The notes under the pieces were generated by a model. That model had not been told where the DNA came from. It saw only the letters and a program-made list of their open reading frames with translations, and did not search any database. This document shows positions 27,560 through 36,764 of a DNA stretch of 64,000 bases, in pieces (position 1 is the stretch's first letter; each line of letters opens with the position of its first letter). The position numbers and the translations under genes were made by a program. Source of the stretch: Burkholderia pyrrocinia (lineage in GTDB: Bacteria > Pseudomonadota > Gammaproteobacteria > Burkholderiales > Burkholderiaceae); contig NZ_CP024903.1 of NCBI RefSeq assembly GCF_003330765.1, forward strand, positions 992,001-1,056,000, read 5' to 3'.

Positions 27560-29227
27560 GTGTTTTGCTATCAATGCGAACAGACCGACCGGACCGGCGC
27601 GCGGCCCGGCTGCGCATCGGCGAAAGGCAACTGCGGCAAGGATGCAACGACGGCCGACCTGCAGGACCTGCTGGTCCATGCGGTGAAGGGCATCGCGCAA
27701 TACGGCGCGATCGCGCGCGCGATGGGCGAGCCCGATCGCGACGCGGATCGGTTCGTGCTGTACGCGATGTTCACGACGCTGACCAACGTGAACTTCCATG
27801 CGGCACGCTTCGTCGCGCTGCTGCGCGAAGCGGCGCAGACGCGCGACCGCGTGAAAGCCGCATGCGAAGCAAGCGCGCGGGCCGCGGGAACGGTCGTTCC
27901 CGCGCCGCAGGGGCCGGCGATATGGCAGCCGGCGGGCGATCTCGCCGGCCTGCTGGAACAGGCCGCGGCCGTCGGCATCGACACGGGCCTCGACAAGGTG
28001 GGCGCGGACATTGTCGGCCTGCGCGCGCTGGTGCTGTACGGGCTGAAGGGCGTGTGCGCGTACGCGCATCATGCGCGGGTGCTCGGCTACGAGCGCGACG
28101 ACATTTACGAGGGCGTCGAGGCGGCGCTCGAGTTTCTCGCGCGCGAACCCGACGACGTCAACGCGCTGCTCGCGCAGGCGCTCGAACTCGGCCAACTGAA
28201 CCTGACGGTGATGGAGTTGCTCGACAGCGCGAATACCGGCCGCTTCGGCGCGCAGCAGCCGACTGCCGTGCGTGTGTCGCCGGTGGCGGGCAAGGCGATC
28301 CTCGTGTCGGGCCACGATCTCGGCGATCTGCACGCGCTGCTCGAACAGACGGCCGGCACGGGCATCCAGGTCTACACTCACGGTGAAATGCTGCCGGCCC
28401 ACGCGTATCCGACGCTCAACGCGTTTCCTCACCTGGTCAGCAACTACGGCGGCGCGTGGCAGGACCAGCAGAGCGACTTCGCGCATTTCCCCGGGCCGAT
28501 CCTGATGACGTCCAACTGCATCATCGAGCCGATGCCGCAATACCGGCAACGGATCTTCACGACGGGGCCGGTCGGCTGGCCGGGCGTGCGCCATCTCGAG
28601 CATCACGATTTCTCGACGCTGATGCGCGCCGCGCAAGCGCTGCCCGGTTTCCCGGCCACGGCGCCGGAGGAGACGATCACGGTCGGGTTCGGCCGGCATG
28701 CGGTGCTCGGCGTCGCGGACCAGGTCATCGACGCGGTCAAGGCCGGACAGATTCGCCATTTCTTCCTGATCGGCGGCTGCGACGGCGCGGCGCCGGGCCG
28801 CAACTACTACACCGAGTTCGCGGAGCAGGCGCCCGACGATACGGTCGTGATGACGCTCGGCTGCAACAAGTACCGGTTCAACCGGCACGCGTTCGGCGAT
28901 ATCGGCGGCATTCCGCGCCTGCTCGACGTCGGGCAATGCAACGACAGCTATTCGGCGATCCGGATCGCCACGGCGCTCGCCGACGCGTTCGATTGCGGCG
29001 TGAACGACCTGCCGCTGTCGCTCGTGATCTCGTGGTTCGAGCAGAAGGCGGCGGCAGTGCTGCTGACGCTGCTCGCGCTCGGCCTGCGCAACATCCGCCT
29101 CGGGCCGACGCTGCCGGCATTCGTCACGCCGGGCGTGCTTGCGGTGCTGGTCGAGCAGTTCGGCATCCAGCCGATCGGCGACGCCCGTACCGACCTTGCC
29201 GCGTCGCTGGCGCGCAAGGCCGCCTGA
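27560..29227 (+). CDS. hcp: Hybrid-cluster protein (hydroxylamine reductase/NO reductase)
   Basis: A protein of 555 residues, close to the 550 of E. coli Hcp. The N-terminal [2Fe-2S]-type ligands Cys3, Cys6, Cys18 and Cys25 (CYQCEQT ... [11 protein letters not shown]) are present, as are the hybrid-cluster motifs [40 protein letters not shown] and DVGQCND. It reduces nitric oxide or hydroxylamine in the cytoplasm. It is followed 13 bases later by its probable reductase and preceded by an NsrR operator. AAAGGAGAG precedes the start. Confidence 0.95.
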   Translation: MFCYQCEQTDRTGARPGCASAKGNCGKDATTADLQDLLVHAVKGIAQYGAIARAMGEPDRDADRFVLYAMFTTLTNVNFHAARFVALLREAAQTRDRVKAACEASARAAGTVVPAPQGPAIWQPAGDLAGLLEQAAAVGIDTGLDKVGADIVGLRALVLYGLKGVCAYAHHARVLGYERDDIYEGVEAALEFLAREPDDVNALLAQALELGQLNLTVMELLDSANTGRFGAQQPTAVRVSPVAGKAILVSGHDLGDLHALLEQTAGTGIQVYTHGEMLPAHAYPTLNAFPHLVSNYGGAWQDQQSDFAHFPGPILMTSNCIIEPMPQYRQRIFTTGPVGWPGVRHLEHHDFSTLMRAAQALPGFPATAPEETITVGFGRHAVLGVADQVIDAVKAGQIRHFFLIGGCDGAAPGRNYYTEFAEQAPDDTVVMTLGCNKYRFNRHAFGDIGGIPRLLDVGQCNDSYSAIRIATALADAFDCGVNDLPLSLVISWFEQKAAAVLLTLLALGLRNIRLGPTLPAFVTPGVLAVLVEQFGIQPIGDARTDLAASLARKAA

Positions 29228-29240
29228 GCGGGATCGTTCG

Positions 29241-30263
29241 ATGACTTTTCGGATCGAGATCACGACGCGCGATGGCGAACGGTTCGGTTTCGGTTGCGAC
29301 GCCGGGCAGGATTTGCTCGCGGCGGCGGCCGAAGCCGGCATCACGCTGCCGTCGCAATGCCGGCGTGGCAGCTGCGGGGCGTGTCAGGCGACCGTCGTCG
29401 AGGGGGCATACGAGATGCAGGCCGACAGCGTCGGCGTGCTGCCGGCCGGTCAGCGCGGCGCGGTCCTGATGTGCCGGACCACGCCGCGCGGCGATCTGCG
29501 GGTCGCCGCGCCGTACGACCGGGCCAAGGTGCTGCTGCATCCGGTGCCCGTGCGCACCGCGCGGATCGCGATGCTCGAACCGATCGCAGCCGACACGATA
29601 CGCGTCGAGTTGCAGGTCGAGCCCGACGACGCATTCGGCTCGGCAGTGGAGTTCGAGCCGGGCCAGTTCGCGGAACTCGAGGTGCCGGGCAGCGGCCTGC
29701 GCCGCCCGTATTCGCTCGCGAATACGAGCAACTGGGACGGCCGCCTCGAGTTCCTGATCCGGCTGCGGCCGGGCGGCTGGTTCTCGACCTACCTGCGCGA
29801 GCGTGCGCGGCCGGGCGATGCGCTGACCGTGCGTGTTCCGATGGGCGGTTTCGGGCTGTTCGCGGACAGCCTGCGGCCGCGCTGGTTCGTCGCGGGCGGC
29901 ACGGGGCTCGCGCCGATCCTGTCGATGCTGCGGTGCTTGGCCGAATTTCAGGAGATGGCCGACGCGCGACTGTTCTTCGGCGTCAATGAGGAAAGCGAAC
30001 TGTTCATGCTCGACGAGCTGGCGCGATTGCAGGCCGACCTGCCGCCATTGCGAGTCGATCTGTGCGTATGGCGCCCGGGCGGGGCGTGGGCCGGGTTTAG
30101 CGGCACGCCGGTCGACGCGTTGCGCGCGGCGCTCGCGCAGGCCGATGCGGCGCCGGACATCTATGTGTGCGGGCCGCCGCCGCTCGTGCAGGGTGTGCGG
30201 GAGGTGGCGGTCGCGGCGGGCGTGCCGGATGCGCAGTTCGCGAGCGAGCGTTTCACCGTGTGA
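29241..30263 (+). CDS. [2Fe-2S] ferredoxin-FAD/NADH reductase, partner of Hcp
   Basis: A protein of 340 residues. The N-terminal plant-type ferredoxin (about 1-95) has the C-x4-C-x2-C motif (CRRGSCGAC) and a distal Cys (VLMCRTTP). FAD-binding (RRPYSLAN) and NAD-binding (FVAGGTGLAPILSML, YVCGPPPLV) domains follow. This is the benzoate-dioxygenase-reductase order, the reverse of E. coli Hcr, where the ferredoxin domain is C-terminal. By position it should supply electrons to Hcp. The start at 29241 is set by the ferredoxin domain boundary. Confidence 0.88.
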   Translation: MTFRIEITTRDGERFGFGCDAGQDLLAAAAEAGITLPSQCRRGSCGACQATVVEGAYEMQADSVGVLPAGQRGAVLMCRTTPRGDLRVAAPYDRAKVLLHPVPVRTARIAMLEPIAADTIRVELQVEPDDAFGSAVEFEPGQFAELEVPGSGLRRPYSLANTSNWDGRLEFLIRLRPGGWFSTYLRERARPGDALTVRVPMGGFGLFADSLRPRWFVAGGTGLAPILSMLRCLAEFQEMADARLFFGVNEESELFMLDELARLQADLPPLRVDLCVWRPGGAWAGFSGTPVDALRAALAQADAAPDIYVCGPPPLVQGVREVAVAAGVPDAQFASERFTV

Positions 30264-30338
30264 GGCCTGTGCGATGCCGCGAGGCGAGGGCGGTATCAGG
30301 GGGCCCGAGGGAGGCTGCGCTATTCGGCATGCAACGTA

Positions 30339-30740
30339 TCAGCACAGCCCGTCGGTCCGCTTCCCCGAAGCCGTCGCGTGGTCGCCGGAAGCGGGAAGGA
30401 CGGTGTGCGCGACGCTTGGGGTGTGGGCAAATCCATTCGTCGCGTGCAGCGCGGATCCGTCGGCGATCATGTGAGTGCCGGCAGCGGCAATCGCTTTCCG
30501 GCGCCGCGCCCGCGCGCCCTTGGCAACGCCGAGCAGACTCCACACGAGCCAGAGCACCTGGCTGACTGCGGCCGCGAGATTGAAATGAAACAGCAGCGAA
30601 TACAGCAGGCAGCAGGGGCCGAACAGGTTCAGATAGAAGTACAGGCGGTCGTCGCGTAGCATGCGGCCGAGTTGCAGCCCCGCATAGGCGACTTGATAGC
30701 AGATCACACCTACGATGCCAATTGCGTCCGCGGCGTTCAT
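30339..30740 (-). CDS. Small membrane protein of the CBU_0592 type
   Basis: A protein of 133 residues from the ATG at 30740 (an ATG at 30776 would add 12 unlikely residues). The N-terminal 75 residues have three hydrophobic segments (AIGIVGVICYQVAYAGLQLG, LYFYLNLFGPCCLLYSLLF, LAAAVSQVLWLVWSLLGVA), matching the CBU_0592-like family. The C-terminal 50 residues are polar and unlike the family, so the true stop context may be recent. Function unknown. It ends close to the convergent reductase gene. Confidence 0.65.
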   Translation of the reverse strand: MNAADAIGIVGVICYQVAYAGLQLGRMLRDDRLYFYLNLFGPCCLLYSLLFHFNLAAAVSQVLWLVWSLLGVAKGARARRRKAIAAAGTHMIADGSALHATNGFAHTPSVAHTVLPASGDHATASGKRTDGLC

Positions 30741-30798
30741 GATGTCGAGTGGTCGGTGGTGGAGGGGGGGCGGCATTGCACAAATTGCCGGCGGGTTG

Positions 30799-32151
30799 CT
30801 ACGCGAGAAGCCGGTCTTCGAACGGGTAGGCCGTCAGCACTTCGTGCCCCGTGTCGGTGATCAGTACTTGCTCCTCGAGTTTCACGCCCGGGCCGCCGTC
30901 GATCCGTCCGAGATAGCTCTCGACACACAGCACCATGCCGGGTTCGATGACACCGTCATAACCCCACGACTGCCACGATTCAGGGAAGTAGATGTTCGGT
31001 GCTTCGTCGCATAACCCGACGCCGTGATACAGGCACGAGTAGTGCCGGAATTCGTTTGGTGCGTAGCGCAGCGCGCGATGGGTCAGGTCGTGATGCGTGA
31101 GGCCCGGGCGCAGCAGCGCGATGTTGTGCTGCACCTGCTCGTACGCGAGCCGGTAGATTTCGCGCTGCTCGGCAGTGGGCGTGTTGTCGCCGCAGAGCCA
31201 GGTGCGCGACGTGTCGACGCAAAAACCGAAAGTACCGACCAGATCCGTATCGAACGCGACGAGATCGCCGTTTTCGATCGTGCGGCTGCTGCACTCCTGG
31301 TACCACGGGTTGCAGCGTGGCCCGGATGCGAGCAATCGTGTCTCGATCCATTCGCCGCCACGTGCGATGTTCTCGGCGTGCAGGTAGCTCCACAGGCGTT
31401 GCTCCGTGATCCCCGGCTCAAGATGCCGATGCATGACGGCGATGCCGGCTTCGCATGCGTGAATGGCGCACCGCATCGCGCGGATTTCATCGTCGCACTT
31501 GATTCTGCGCGCTTCCTCCATCGGCGCTTCGCCGTTGTAGAGGCTAATGCCGAGCCGTTCGAGCGCGGCGACGCCCTCGGAATCGCAATGATCGATGGCA
31601 AGGCGCAGGTTGCCGCCGCCATGCTGCCGAACGACGGCCGCGATTTCGTCGGCCCAGCGCGCGGCCTGCTCGTCCGCGCGATCGCCTGCGCAGAAATGAA
31701 ACCACGGCACGCATGGCCGGATTTCATCGACTGACCCGGTGTGATGATTCAGGAAGTCGCAGTGGTCGAATTCCCACAGGATCACCGGGCCTTCCGCCGG
31801 AACGAACGCATAGCGGCACGCATTGTGCAGCGTCCAGACCTGCATGTTGGTGCTGTCGACGGCATAACGAATATTCACGGGATCGTAGAGAACGATGCCC
31901 ACGTAGTCGCGGCGAACCAGTTCCTGACGAATGCGCGCCAGCCGATAGCGCCTCATTGCAGCGAGATCCGGCAGTACCAGCCCGACGTCGGCCCATTCGC
32001 GGAGCACGTCGTCGCCGGGACCCAGCGCGTGCATGTTCAGCTTGCCTGCCGCGCTTTCGGGCGATGAAGCCTGTCGTGCCGACGGGCCGATTTTGCGCGC
32101 CGGCACGGCAGCACCTGCGAGAACGTTCGTTTGTGGCGATCGGGTATTCAT
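30799..32151 (-). CDS. dddP: DddP-type M24-family enzyme (DMSP lyase homologue)
   Basis: A protein of 450 residues from the ATG at 32151 (another at 32175; no clear ribosome site). It belongs to the M24 metallopeptidase fold and aligns closely with DddP. Shared stretches include DSTNMQVW, HAENIARGGEWIETRLL, HGVGLCDE and KLEEQVLIT. All DddP iron ligands have counterparts: Asp301, Asp303, Asp313, His376, Glu411 and Glu426, and the proposed catalytic Asp377 of DddP corresponds to Asp382. DddP cleaves dimethylsulfoniopropionate to dimethyl sulfide and acrylate. Family assignment is firm; substrate identity here is inference, since neighbours suggest a wider onium or amine pathway. Confidence 0.82.
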   Translation of the reverse strand: MNTRSPQTNVLAGAAVPARKIGPSARQASSPESAAGKLNMHALGPGDDVLREWADVGLVLPDLAAMRRYRLARIRQELVRRDYVGIVLYDPVNIRYAVDSTNMQVWTLHNACRYAFVPAEGPVILWEFDHCDFLNHHTGSVDEIRPCVPWFHFCAGDRADEQAARWADEIAAVVRQHGGGNLRLAIDHCDSEGVAALERLGISLYNGEAPMEEARRIKCDDEIRAMRCAIHACEAGIAVMHRHLEPGITEQRLWSYLHAENIARGGEWIETRLLASGPRCNPWYQECSSRTIENGDLVAFDTDLVGTFGFCVDTSRTWLCGDNTPTAEQREIYRLAYEQVQHNIALLRPGLTHHDLTHRALRYAPNEFRHYSCLYHGVGLCDEAPNIYFPESWQSWGYDGVIEPGMVLCVESYLGRIDGGPGVKLEEQVLITDTGHEVLTAYPFEDRLLA

Positions 32152-32314
32152 GGGTGCGGGATCGGAGTGAGCCATTTGCTGGTGGCTTTTGCAACGCGGT
32201 TGGGGACCCGCATCGCTTGCACTGGGCACGGCACTGCGTAGTCGGGATCGCGCCGCGGCCAGCGAAGGCTGCGGCGCGATCGATGCGCGCGTGGATTCGA
32301 CTCGACGGCGGGCG

Positions 32315-33691
32315 TCAGCCGGTGGTGCGAACCGCGGCCGTTCCTCGCTGCGGGGCGGAGACTTCGCTCAGCAGCTTGCCTTTGGTTTCAGGTGCCAGCC
32401 AGTACGACACGAGGCCGCCGAAAAGGCAGATGCCCGCGGCGATGAGCAACGCAACGTTGACCCCGTACGCGCTGATGACCTGCGGCAGGAGAAACGTGCC
32501 CAGCGCGGCACCGACGCGGGAGAAGGCGGTCGCGAACCCGACACCGATCCCGCGGATCTCCGTGGGGAACACCTCGCCGGGATAGACGCCGCACAGCGTG
32601 GTGGAAATCGCGTTCACCAGCGAGAAGACGAAGAAGCAGACGAGAATGACGACGGGCGAAACGTGAGAGAACAGCGCAACGCCCACCAGTGCGACAGCGG
32701 AGATGAAGAACGGCGGGATGCCGAGCTTGCGCCGGCCGACGCGCTCGACGAACATCACCGTGATGATCGTGCCCAGCACCGCAACCCCGTTCAGGACCAG
32801 GCCGCCCGTCAATCCCTCCTTGAGTCCGAGCTTTTCCAGCACGATCGGCGCAAACGAACCGATCGCGAAGTACGGCGTGACGTTGCATACCCAGAAGATC
32901 GACACGAACATCGTGGTCTTGATGTAGTCGGCCGAGAACAGGCGACCGAATCCCTGCTTGCCGGTTGCCCGCTGGAGTTGCAGATCGTGCTGCTCGTCCT
33001 GCTCCATGTGCTCTTCCGCGAGCGCGCGCGCTTCGGCCGTGCGTCCCTGGCTCATCAGCCAGCGCGGCGATTCGGGCGTGCCGAGGCGCAGCAGGAACAC
33101 GATGACGGTCGGGACCGTGCTGAGACCGAGGATCACGTGCCAGCCGGCCGTCGACGACACCGTCAAGCCGTAGCCCACCGCATAGGAAATCAGGTATCCG
33201 ACGTACCACGCGAGCTCGACGATCGACAGCAGCTTGCCGCGCAGGCGTGCCGGCGAGAATTCGGCGAGCAGCGGCCAGCCGATCGAGTAGTCGGCGCCGA
33301 TCGCGATGCCCATCAGGATGCGCACGATGAAGAGTTGCCATGCATCGGCAACAAAGAACTGCGCGACCGACCCGACCAGGAAGATCGCGAGATCGATCGT
33401 GAACATCGGGCGCCGCCCGACCTTGTCGGCCAGCCATCCGCCGAGCGGGCCGCCGATGAAGATGCCGATCAGCGCGGAGGCGCCGATCAGGCCTTCCCAG
33501 GCCGGCGACAAGTGCAGGTCGCTGCTGATGGCCGGCATGACGATGCCGATGCAGCCGAGGATGAAACCGTCGATGAACATTCCGCCGGAAATGACGGTCG
33601 TGAGTTTCGCGAGGAAGCGCCGGTGCTTGCCGGATTGCGCACGGGTGAACTGGTCGCGCGCGCTCGGCGTAGAAGGTAGGGCTTTTGACAC
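32315..33691 (-). CDS. MFS transporter (metabolite:H+ symporter/sugar-porter type)
   Basis: A protein of 458 residues starting at a GTG (33691) with AAGGAG 8 bases upstream; an ATG at 33805 lacks any ribosome site. Twelve helices are predicted. Motifs include GPLGGWLADKVGRRP after TM2 and PESPRWL before the central loop, as in the sugar-porter/metabolite symporter superfamily, and EVFPTEIRGIG in the second half. It should import the substrate of the surrounding catabolic genes. Confidence 0.88.
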   Translation of the reverse strand: MSKALPSTPSARDQFTRAQSGKHRRFLAKLTTVISGGMFIDGFILGCIGIVMPAISSDLHLSPAWEGLIGASALIGIFIGGPLGGWLADKVGRRPMFTIDLAIFLVGSVAQFFVADAWQLFIVRILMGIAIGADYSIGWPLLAEFSPARLRGKLLSIVELAWYVGYLISYAVGYGLTVSSTAGWHVILGLSTVPTVIVFLLRLGTPESPRWLMSQGRTAEARALAEEHMEQDEQHDLQLQRATGKQGFGRLFSADYIKTTMFVSIFWVCNVTPYFAIGSFAPIVLEKLGLKEGLTGGLVLNGVAVLGTIITVMFVERVGRRKLGIPPFFISAVALVGVALFSHVSPVVILVCFFVFSLVNAISTTLCGVYPGEVFPTEIRGIGVGFATAFSRVGAALGTFLLPQVISAYGVNVALLIAAGICLFGGLVSYWLAPETKGKLLSEVSAPQRGTAAVRTTG

Positions 33692-33951
33692 GATGATGTC
33701 TCCTTGTGTTTGTGCAGGACGGCAGGTCCAGCCGATTGCGGTTCTGACGACCTGATCTGGATCAACTGGCAAGGAGAGTTTGTGGAAATCGGCCGGGCCG
33801 AACAAACGATATTTCGTGCGTCAATTCATCATTTTTTGTAATAGACGCAGCGTGCAACAACATTGTCGGGCGCGGTTCCGGCGTGCGCAAGCCATGGCAT
33901 CCATCAGACGGAAACGCCATGACGGATGACCGAAAACGTGAAGCGTCGAGC

Positions 33952-34848
33952 CTATCTGAGCGACAGAAGCCAGTCCCTGAAGCTGCCGACGCTCTTGCGC
34001 CGTTCATGGGGGCCGGACGGTTCGAGGATCAGGAACTGGCCGTCCGTTTCCAGCGTTTCCGACACCGGGCGCACGAGCGTGCCGTCCCTCAGGTAGGGGT
34101 CGATCAGGTTGCGCCAGCCGAGCGCGACGCCTTGCCCGCTCAGCGCGGCCTGGATCACCATCGCATAGTTGTTGAGATTGATCTTGTTGCGCGGTGCGAC
34201 GGGCGGGAGTCCGAGGCGACGGAACCAGTCGGGCCAACTGACCCAGTCGCGCTCCGATTCGTCGAGCCACAGCCACGTGCACGAAGCGAGGTCTTCTGCG
34301 TGGCGCACCTCCGGGCGACGCGCGAGATAGGCCGGGCTGCAAATCGGGAAGATCTCTTCGCTGCAGATCGGCGTGCTCTTGATCGATTCGGGCGGGCTCT
34401 TGCAGTAGTAGACGGCGAGGTCGCACTCCAGCTTCCGGTAGTCCTTCACGTGGTCGTACGCGACGATGCGCAGGTCGATGCCACTGTGCGTCTCGTTGAA
34501 TTCCGGAATGCGCGGCAGCAGCCATAGCGACGCGAGTGCCGTGCTGGTCGCGACCGTCACCTGCTGGTCGCCGTGCCAGCGCTTGACCAGTTGTGTTGCC
34601 TCGGCGAGCGATAGCAAGGACTCCCGACAGGACTGGAAATACTGTTCGCCGGTCGGTGTCAGCCGCACCGAGCGCGTGGTGCGGTCGAGCAGATGGGCGC
34701 CGAGCATGTCTTCGAGCAGGCCGATCTGTCGGCTGATCGCGCCCTGGGTGACGTTGAGTTCGTCCGCCGCGCGCGTGAAGCTGCCGAGGCGTGCGGTCGC
34801 CTCGAAAGCGATCAGCGCCTTGAACGGGGGCAATGGCTGGATCTTCAT
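33952..34848 (-). CDS. LysR-family transcriptional regulator
   Basis: A protein of 298 residues. N-terminal winged helix-turn-helix (ALIAFEATARLGSFTRAADE, then VTQGAISRQIGLLEDMLG) and a periplasmic-binding-protein-like effector domain. The opening PPFKALIAFEATARLGSF and the motif LLDRTTRSVRLT are those of the GcvA/AmpR subgroup. It sits amid the catabolic cluster in the same orientation and is the likely local regulator, with a pathway metabolite as co-inducer (inference). Confidence 0.92.
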   Translation of the reverse strand: MKIQPLPPFKALIAFEATARLGSFTRAADELNVTQGAISRQIGLLEDMLGAHLLDRTTRSVRLTPTGEQYFQSCRESLLSLAEATQLVKRWHGDQQVTVATSTALASLWLLPRIPEFNETHSGIDLRIVAYDHVKDYRKLECDLAVYYCKSPPESIKSTPICSEEIFPICSPAYLARRPEVRHAEDLASCTWLWLDESERDWVSWPDWFRRLGLPPVAPRNKINLNNYAMVIQAALSGQGVALGWRNLIDPYLRDGTLVRPVSETLETDGQFLILEPSGPHERRKSVGSFRDWLLSLR

Positions 34849-34914
34849 TGGGGAACGGGTGTCTCCGTACAGCTTTTTGTAAGCGATTCCCGTTTCGGCG
34901 GTGCAACGGGAGAC

Positions 34915-34941
34915 GCGCCCGGCGGGCGTTTCCCGCCGGGC
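34915..34941. terminator. Strong GC hairpin after the cupin gene
   Basis: An 11-base-pair stem (CGCCCGGCGGG with its complement) and a CGTTT loop. No T-run follows on either strand, so termination is plausible but not certain. It separates the LysR gene from the cupin-oxidase-oxygenase genes. Confidence 0.5.
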
Positions 34942-35032
34942 GTCCTGCTTGTCGGGCTCGTGATTGACGATCGAATTCTGCCCGAGCCGCCGTCGCCGTC
35001 AAGTCGAGAGCGACACTACCCGAACGTGCCGC

Positions 35033-35440
35033 TCAGCGTTGCTGCGCGTGGAGGTCGGGCACGTCCCGATCCGCGGCGTCGCACGTCTGTTTCCAGTTTC
35101 CCGGGTAGACCACGTAGCCGAACAGCGCGAAGCCCGAGTAGACGAGCGTCGTGTACTTCGGCAGCCACAGCACCTGCCCCGGATTGACCTGGTGCGTGAC
35201 ACCGCCCGTCTCGACCTCCAGGCTACCTTCGAGCGTGAAGATGACCTCTTCGTACAGCGTGGTCCAGCTCACCTTCGCGCCTTCCCAGCGCGCAAAGCCG
35301 ATGCCGAGGTTCGGCGAGACGTCGTCGGGCAGCGCACGCGCCACGTAGGCGGCGCCGGGCGGGCCGCCCCGCACCACGAAGCCGAGATCGGCGTGGTCGA
35401 CCAGTCGTGCCTGGGCCGGTGTGTCGGTGCGCGCGTTCAT
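35033..35440 (-). CDS. Cupin-domain protein (EutQ-like)
   Basis: A protein of 135 residues whose start overlaps the upstream oxidase stop (ATGA). The cupin barrel (about 50-115) shows TTLYEEVIFTLEGSLEVETG and VNPGQVLWLPKYTTLVY, like the EutQ/ethanolamine-type cupins, with a reduced set of metal ligands. It may bind or detoxify a small amine or aldehyde. It is probably the last gene of the 35033-40846 unit. Confidence 0.8.
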   Translation of the reverse strand: MNARTDTPAQARLVDHADLGFVVRGGPPGAAYVARALPDDVSPNLGIGFARWEGAKVSWTTLYEEVIFTLEGSLEVETGGVTHQVNPGQVLWLPKYTTLVYSGFALFGYVVYPGNWKQTCDAADRDVPDLHAQQR

Positions 35441-36750
35441 ACCTCGCTCCGGCTTTGCCACGCGGCGAGCCTGATGCGCGTCCGCACGCCGAGGCCGAGC
35501 AGCGGCTCCGGCGGATTGAGGGACGGCATGCCGGTGACCGCGTGAATGTCGTCGAGCAGCGGCGACGACGCGCCGACCGCGCGGTCGGCCAGCAGCGTGC
35601 CGGAGATCGTGCCCCATGCCGCGCCGACGCCGTTGTCGCAGGCGGACGCGAACACGCCGTCCTCGAGTTCGCCGAAGAAGTTGGTGAAGTTGCGCGAAAT
35701 GGCGTAGACGCCGCCCCAGGTATGGGTGAACGGCACATCGGACAGTTCCGGAAAACGTGCGAGAAATGCCTTGCGATGATCGGCGCGAATCCGGTTACGC
35801 GTCGCTTCGTCGACGCTGCGGCCGTACTTCGGCACGTGCCGGTACGTATTGCGGATGATGATGCGTCGGTCCTGTGTCATGCGCACGGTCGTGCCGGCAT
35901 GGTCGGCCGGCGTCAGTCCCCAGTCGAGCATCCCGCGATAGCGCTTGCTCTGCGCGTCGTCGAGCGGCGCCGTCCAGCTCGCGAACGTCATCACCGGCAA
36001 CAGGCGATTCTGCAGGTAGCCGAATTCGCGGGTGAAGATGCTGGTCCCGAGGAGCAGGCGGCGCGCGTGGATCTGTCCGTCGGCGCCGTGCAGCACATAG
36101 CCGCCGCTGTCGCGTTCGACGCGCAGGATCGGCGATTCTTCGAGCAGTTCGACGTTCCCGGGAAGCGACCGGCCGAGCCCGCGAACCAGCGCGGCCGGCT
36201 GCATCAGGTAGCAGCCCGGCGTGTACACCGCGCGGCTGTAGTGCGACGTGCCGAGCACCTTCGCCAGTTCGGCGCCCTCGACCGACCGATATGGTTCCCC
36301 GAGGCCGGACATCAGCTTCTCGAAGTGTTCGAGATACCCAAGACCGCGCTCGCCGACCGCGCCCTGGTATTTGCCAGCGTGCGACCACTGGCATGCGATG
36401 CCGTGCTCGCCGATCAGCGACTGCAACTGTGCGATCGCCGCGCGGTTCAACCGCAACAGGCGCTGCTTGAATTCTGGGTCCGGATTCTCGAGCGCGAACT
36501 TGTGCGGCAGGTCGATGACGAAGCCTGAATTGCGGCCCGACGCACCTTCGCCGACACGCTGTGCATCCACCAGCAGGATGCGGGCATCGGGTTCGTGAAG
36601 CGCGAGCTGGCGGGCGGCGGCGAGGCCGGCGAAACCGGCGCCGATTACCGCGTAGTCGGCTACCTGGCGGCCGGAGAGACGGTGCGCAGGCGCGGGGGGA
36701 GGCAGCGCGGCATACCAGCCGCAGTTGGGGTCGTCGTGGGGCAGGTTCAT
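35437..36750 (-). CDS. FAD-dependent amine oxidase (DAO/PuuB-like)
   Basis: A protein of 437 residues; the ATG at 36750 lies just after the preceding stop. The N-terminal FAD fold (YAVIGAGFAGLAAARQL) is followed by GEGASGRNSGFV, typical of PuuB-like gamma-glutamylputrescine oxidases and related DAO-fold amine oxidases. The C-terminal FAD contact is VFASACDNGVGAAWGT. It would oxidise a C-N bond, giving an imine/aldehyde and ammonia or methylamine. The aldehyde dehydrogenase at 38192 is the natural next step. Confidence 0.88.
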   Translation of the reverse strand: MNLPHDDPNCGWYAALPPPAPAHRLSGRQVADYAVIGAGFAGLAAARQLALHEPDARILLVDAQRVGEGASGRNSGFVIDLPHKFALENPDPEFKQRLLRLNRAAIAQLQSLIGEHGIACQWSHAGKYQGAVGERGLGYLEHFEKLMSGLGEPYRSVEGAELAKVLGTSHYSRAVYTPGCYLMQPAALVRGLGRSLPGNVELLEESPILRVERDSGGYVLHGADGQIHARRLLLGTSIFTREFGYLQNRLLPVMTFASWTAPLDDAQSKRYRGMLDWGLTPADHAGTTVRMTQDRRIIIRNTYRHVPKYGRSVDEATRNRIRADHRKAFLARFPELSDVPFTHTWGGVYAISRNFTNFFGELEDGVFASACDNGVGAAWGTISGTLLADRAVGASSPLLDDIHAVTGMPSLNPPEPLLGLGVRTRIRLAAWQSRSEV

Positions 36751-36764
36751 GGTATTCGTCGGAA

